Shown here: piece after piece, positions 61,216-64,000 of the stretch
Layout: every line of letters begins with the position of its first letter
Numbering within the stretch: the stretch's first letter is position 1
Source: Tibeticola sediminis
GTDB taxonomy: Bacteria > Pseudomonadota > Gammaproteobacteria > Burkholderiales > Burkholderiaceae_C
Direction: 5' to 3'
Assembly: GCF_003843835.1 (NCBI RefSeq)
Contig: NZ_RKQL01000007.1
Coordinates: 54,118-118,117, forward strand
DNA length: 64,000 nucleotides
Program-made: the position numbers and the translations under genes
The notes under the pieces: model-generated
The model's input: only the letters and a program-made list of their open reading frames with translations
Databases searched by the model: none
Told to the model about the DNA's origin: nothing

Positions 61216-61896
61216 TCAATCCCAGGAGGAGGCGCCGCCCCTCCAGGACTCGTCGCTGCTCCCGGTCATGGAGCCGAAGCCGTCGCTCAGATCGAACCCG
61301 TAGGGGTTGCCCATGAGATCGACACCACCGCAACTGTCGCCGACCATGGGCAGACCGGTGGCTGGATTGATGCACCCCGTCGAGGCTGCTCGCAGCGATT
61401 CGCTCGCGGCGAACGCATTTGCATCCAAACTGGGGCCTGCCTCGTCACCCAGGTTGTCATCAGGGCGCGACATGCGGCCGCCCCAAGCCATGCCGACCGC
61501 CGCTGCACCAGCGCCGCGGGTCTGCTGCGTGGCATGGCGCGCTCGGCGCCGCAAGAAGGCTTGTAGCACGATGGCTGCCGTACACGCGCCTAGCACCTGC
61601 TGAGTGGCAGGACTCGCCCACCATGCCGACAGGGCTTGGCCCAATGCAGCGGATGTTTCGGCATTCCCGTGCAGCATCCAGCGAGTCCAAGCATGAGCCA
61701 GTGCCAAGCTGGCGCTGGCAGCCTGCTCGACCGCGAGCCACAAGGCTTGTACCCAGCCGTCCAGCGCGGTCCCGATCGACTCGACGAGCCGGTTGATTTG
61801 TCGCAGCGTGTCGGGTTCTGAGGCGAGGGAATTCAAGCTGCTGCGGATGCTGTGGCATGCGTGCAGCGCAGCTTGGGTGAGGTCGTTCGGCCACAT
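61216..61896 (-). CDS. unknown protein with one membrane segment
   Basis: 226 residues. The N-terminal 120 residues are helical and Ala/Trp rich, with a likely membrane helix near residues 92-112 (QQVLGACTAAIVLQAFLRRR). The C terminus has INPATGLPMVGDSCGGVDLM followed by GNPYGFD, a short motif seen at the end of various bacterial hypothetical proteins. It is convergent with csx1. No function can be assigned. Confidence 0.55.
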   Translation of the reverse strand: MWPNDLTQAALHACHSIRSSLNSLASEPDTLRQINRLVESIGTALDGWVQALWLAVEQAASASLALAHAWTRWMLHGNAETSAALGQALSAWWASPATQQVLGACTAAIVLQAFLRRRARHATQQTRGAGAAAVGMAWGGRMSRPDDNLGDEAGPSLDANAFAASESLRAASTGCINPATGLPMVGDSCGGVDLMGNPYGFDLSDGFGSMTGSSDESWRGGASSWD

Positions 61897-61934
61897 GGAG
61901 CGTTCTCGGCGTGTTGATCGGGATCTGGCTCAGG

Positions 61935-62042
61935 TCAGGTGAAACGGAGACGGACGGCGTCAGCAGCAAAGTTGGTGTCGATGGCTGGCGTCGTCGCGAC
62001 GAGGGCGTTCAACGGACAATCGTTGCACGGCTGGGTGTTCAT
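61935..62042 (-). CDS. small Cys-containing protein whose start matches an array 1 spacer
   Basis: A 35-residue frame beginning MNTQPCNDCPLNALVATTPA. The first 31 or so coding bases are identical to the spacer at 37350-37385, whose own translation continues CPFR instead of CPLN. So this gene is a relative of a gene from which the spacer was taken, probably a phage or plasmid gene. It is short for a full gene and may be truncated. Confidence 0.5.
   Translation of the reverse strand: MNTQPCNDCPLNALVATTPAIDTNFAADAVRLRFT
62011..62042 (+). other. protospacer-like match to array 1 spacer 28
   Basis: 32 bases identical to positions 37354-37385 of the array. The four spacer bases nearest the crRNA handle (37350-37353) do not match. 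The crRNA would be complementary to the mRNA of the minus-strand gene at 61935-62042. Confidence 0.9.
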
Positions 62043-62636
62043 GGCTTGATCCGAAAAAGGCATCAGAAACCAGTTGCTCTGCGCAAGTGTGTCGGTCTTT
62101 GCTGCGTTTTCGAGGGAATGCAAGATTGCACAGGCCGCAGGCGCGACAGGCTGTGGGATCGAAGGCACCACGCTCGTCGGCCGGTTTCTGCGGCATCAAG
62201 GTGTTTGACCAGCCCCATTGATGCCTGGCTGTTTCAGGACAGCCCACGTTGAGGTTTGGGGAGTACCCGGTCGCAAGCTTGCAAGCCGGTTTTTCGGCAG
62301 GAATGTTGGATAATGCGCGACTCTCGAGCAGGGTTGTAGCGCGACTTGACCCAGACAGATGGCAGCCACGCCATTCTGTTGGGCCTGCGAACCTGAAAAA
62401 CGGTCGAGCATGGCGAGACCCGCCTGCAAGACAAACGAGAGAGACCCGCAACAGAGGCGCGATCCGCAAGGTTCGCGCTGGTTCATCATCGAGAAGAAGG
62501 AGGCTGTTTACCGCAATTGATGGAAGTTTTCTTCTGAGCAGCGCCGTGCCCGTCTGGGTGGTGCTTGCGATCGCACTGGCCAACGTTCCACACCCGTGGT
62601 GCGTCCGGCGCTTTCGCAACTTTTCAGGAGATCATC
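62043..62636. other. non-coding stretch
   Basis: No convincing gene in 594 bp. It holds GCAAGCTTGC (62273-62282) within an imperfect hairpin (CCGG…CCGG) followed by TTTTT, which could be a weak terminator. The right end supplies the AGGAG ribosome site of the next gene. Confidence 0.5.
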
Positions 62637-62849
62637 ATGCGCGAAGAACAGCTCTACACCCTGCTTTCCCAACTCATCTCGCAAGGCGCCAGCCTCGAAG
62701 AACAAACGCACGCGGGTCGCCGCTTCGTCCTCCGCCACGCAGGCCAGCGCCTGACTGTGCCCGGCGCAGTGGCCCTCAAACTGATGCGTGAGGGGCGTGT
62801 TCGTGAAGCCTGCAAGGTTGGCGATCGCACGCTCTGGTTCGGCGTGTGA
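62637..62849 (+). CDS. unknown small protein
   Basis: 70 residues with AGGAG six bases upstream of the ATG. Two-part pattern: helical start (MREEQLYTLLSQLISQGASL) and a beta-rich end (RRFVLRHAGQRLTVPGAVAL, GDRTLWFGV). It looks like a small folded protein, perhaps DNA binding, near the right end of the island. No family recognised. Confidence 0.6.
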   Translation: MREEQLYTLLSQLISQGASLEEQTHAGRRFVLRHAGQRLTVPGAVALKLMREGRVREACKVGDRTLWFGV

Positions 62850-62865
62850 CCCCAACGGCTGCGCC

Positions 62866-62883
62866 CGCCGCCATTAGGCGGCG
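62866..62883. terminator. perfect hairpin after the last island gene
   Basis: CGCCGCC-ATTA-GGCGGCG, a 7-bp perfect stem 17 bases after the stop at 62849. No T-run follows (TGGCCTTT), so it may be a weak or Rho-assisted terminator, or another structured repeat. Confidence 0.45.
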
Positions 62884-63201
62884 TGGCCTTTGCACATGAG
62901 CGGCGAACTTGGGCCACGACGGCACCGTCCAGCCTCTGGTCCAATTGTGCACACCGCCTCCGCTAAATACAAAATCCGCTCGATTGGGCCGTGCTTGATA
63001 ACCAACCCACACCGCGCCGAGCGCCATAATGGGAGTCGAACTTATGGTCATCATCGAAAAAACTAACATTCGATGTAACCTGGCGCAAAACAGTGTTCCC
63101 TGGCGTCAGGGAGGGGGTCGACCGTAAAACACAAACTCACATAAAGCCTTGTGACGGCGATTCAGAACAGTCGGAGTCGTTTGAGGTATATGTACGGCCA
63201 G

Positions 63202-63257
63202 GGCCTCCGAAGCCAAGGGTCGTGGGTTCGATCCCCGCCAGCCGCGCCAAATCAATG
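63202..63257 (+). other. right attachment site: duplicated tRNA-Arg 3' end
   Basis: 56 bp matching 6819-6874 with one mismatch, containing the tRNA-Arg 3' half (anticodon arm to CCA) without a 5' half. This is the displaced copy left by integration. Sequence to its right again resembles that right of the left copy. Confidence 0.9.
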
Positions 63258-63618
63258 AATTACGAGCCAGTTTCAGGGCACCTTTTCAGGTGGACTGACT
63301 CTTGGGAGCCGGGAGCACGGCTCTTGAGCGAGCTGCAGTGTCATGGTCGACTGGCCCATCCCGGCGCGTTCTGTGCCGAGCCTGTGCCAAGCGGTGGGTT
63401 CGTCTAGGTCGGAATTGACCATAAGCCTTGTGCCTTGACAGGGCGCCCGCTAGCCGAGCAGGTCCTACCTCGCTCGCTGCATCAGCAAACCGTCGATCGT
63501 CGAAAACCCGTTTGGATTCGGCAGCGATCGTGTTTGAAGACGCGCGATGGGCGTTCCAAAGTCTGCACGACCCCCACGATGACGCAGCCCACGGCGGGCG
63601 AGCGTCTAAGCTGGACAC

Positions 63619-63700
63619 TCACTCCACTTGGGCTTCGCCTCTGGACGAGTGCTCCAAAAGTTCCCCGTCCGCGACGCCGAAGTAGCTACACAGCTTGTCC
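63619..63700 (-). pseudogene. XRE repressor remnant of a second, related element
   Basis: The minus strand encodes LDVVAPGGLDKLCSYFGVAD then GELLEHSSRGEAQVE, matching the tail LDVLDKLCAHLGVGVDELLEH of the island repressor (8476-8688). The helix-turn-helix part is not recognisable upstream. It lies about 360 bp from the att copy, the same as in the first element once its IS3 insertion is removed. Confidence 0.7.
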
Positions 63701-63794
63701 AGCCCACCGGGCGCGACTACGTCGAGCGCGGGAAGCGCAAATCTTGAGCGCGCCGCAGCAGGAAGCAGCTCGCGCGTAGCGTACAGGGCCGCGG

Positions 63795-63900
63795 CACCTG
63801 GCTGTGGAGCGGCGTGTTCGGCGGCCACTACTGTGGGTCGACCCGGAGCACGCGCTCTCGCTGGTGGCGCTCACCAACACCGGCGTGGCCGGCCTGTGGG
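63795..63900 (+). pseudogene. beta-lactamase-fold serine hydrolase fragment
   Basis: With one frameshift the plus strand reads SGVFGGHY then LWVDPEHALSLVALTNTGVA, the last part of a class C beta-lactamase-like hydrolase. Upstream sequence does not continue the gene. Probably chromosomal or second-element debris. Confidence 0.55.
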
Positions 63901-63927
63901 GCGCCCTGCATAAGCTCAGAAACCTTT

Positions 63928-64000
63928 GGCACTCCTGTGAACCAAGAGGAGTGCCATGCAAATCCACCACGTTGGGTACCGCATCCGGGGGTTTTACCGG
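63928..64000 (+). other. start of an open frame whose ribosome site lies in a perfect hairpin
   Basis: A 9-bp perfect stem GGCACTCCT / AGGAGTGCC (63928-63936, 63947-63955) ends at the ATG at 63956 (MQIHHVGYRIRGF…, runs off the window). The AGGAG ribosome site is inside the stem, a layout used by insertion sequences to block translation from outside transcripts. Too little is visible to name the gene. Confidence 0.35.

Overview
The window is GC-rich DNA with dense overlapping genes, most likely from a betaproteobacterium of the Burkholderiales type. That guess rests on base composition, gene families and the IS families; no rRNA or other taxonomic marker is present. At the left (1-4689) is an ordinary chromosomal operon for a Yej-type peptide ABC importer, whose end is abutted by an IS607 element (4679-6600). 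A truncated tRNA-Arg piece (6697-6750) and an intact tRNA-Arg(CCG) (6791-6866) follow.

The 3' half of that tRNA plus 8 bases (6819-6874, 56 bp) recurs with one mismatch at 63202-63257. A tyrosine integrase with an excisionase-like partner lies just inside the left copy. Almost everything between (about 56 kb) is therefore one genomic island inserted in tRNA-Arg. Sequence just right of the second copy resembles sequence just right of the first, including an XRE repressor tail, so remnants of a related element lie in tandem.

Island layout: 6875-10350 left end, repressor, excisionase, integrase; 10347-18694 an uncharacterised operon (HD protein, unknown, two giant proteins, the last with tyrosine-recombinase motifs); 18848-24490 an IS graveyard (IS5, IS3, IS630, IS1380) around a lone AAA+ ATPase; 24480-25625 a truncated Wadjet JetA; 26038-29969 a kinase/VWA/PP2C (TerY-P-like) triad with a nuclease-like gene, inserted between two copies of the start of csx16; 30107-34893 a Csx16-CARF nuclease fusion, reverse transcriptase-Cas1 and two cas2 genes; 35440-37765 CRISPR array 1 (34 repeats); 38440-48595 accessory genes, including a second CARF nuclease, a Crn2-like ring nuclease coupled to a Csm6-like protein, a UvrD helicase and a TraT-like lipoprotein; 48825-57979 a type III-D-like effector operon (cas6, cas10, csm3-like, csx10, double cas7, unknown, TIGR03986-like); 58531-59827 CRISPR array 2 (19 repeats); 59897-61120 a Csx1/TM1812-type CARF-HEPN RNase; then small genes to the right att site.

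How the parts would work together (inference from known families): RT-Cas1 with Cas2 could take spacers from RNA; Cas6 cuts the array transcripts; the Cas10 complex, with an intact GGDD cyclase motif but no HD nuclease domain, makes cyclic oligoadenylate when it meets target RNA. Four CARF proteins would respond, and two ring-nuclease modules (Crn2, and Csx16 fused directly to one effector) would switch the signal off. Many array 1 spacers are antisense to Shine-Dalgarno/start-codon regions, and one matches 32 nt of a small gene inside this same island. Several miniature inverted-repeat elements sharing one hairpin core have broken or capped genes across the island.
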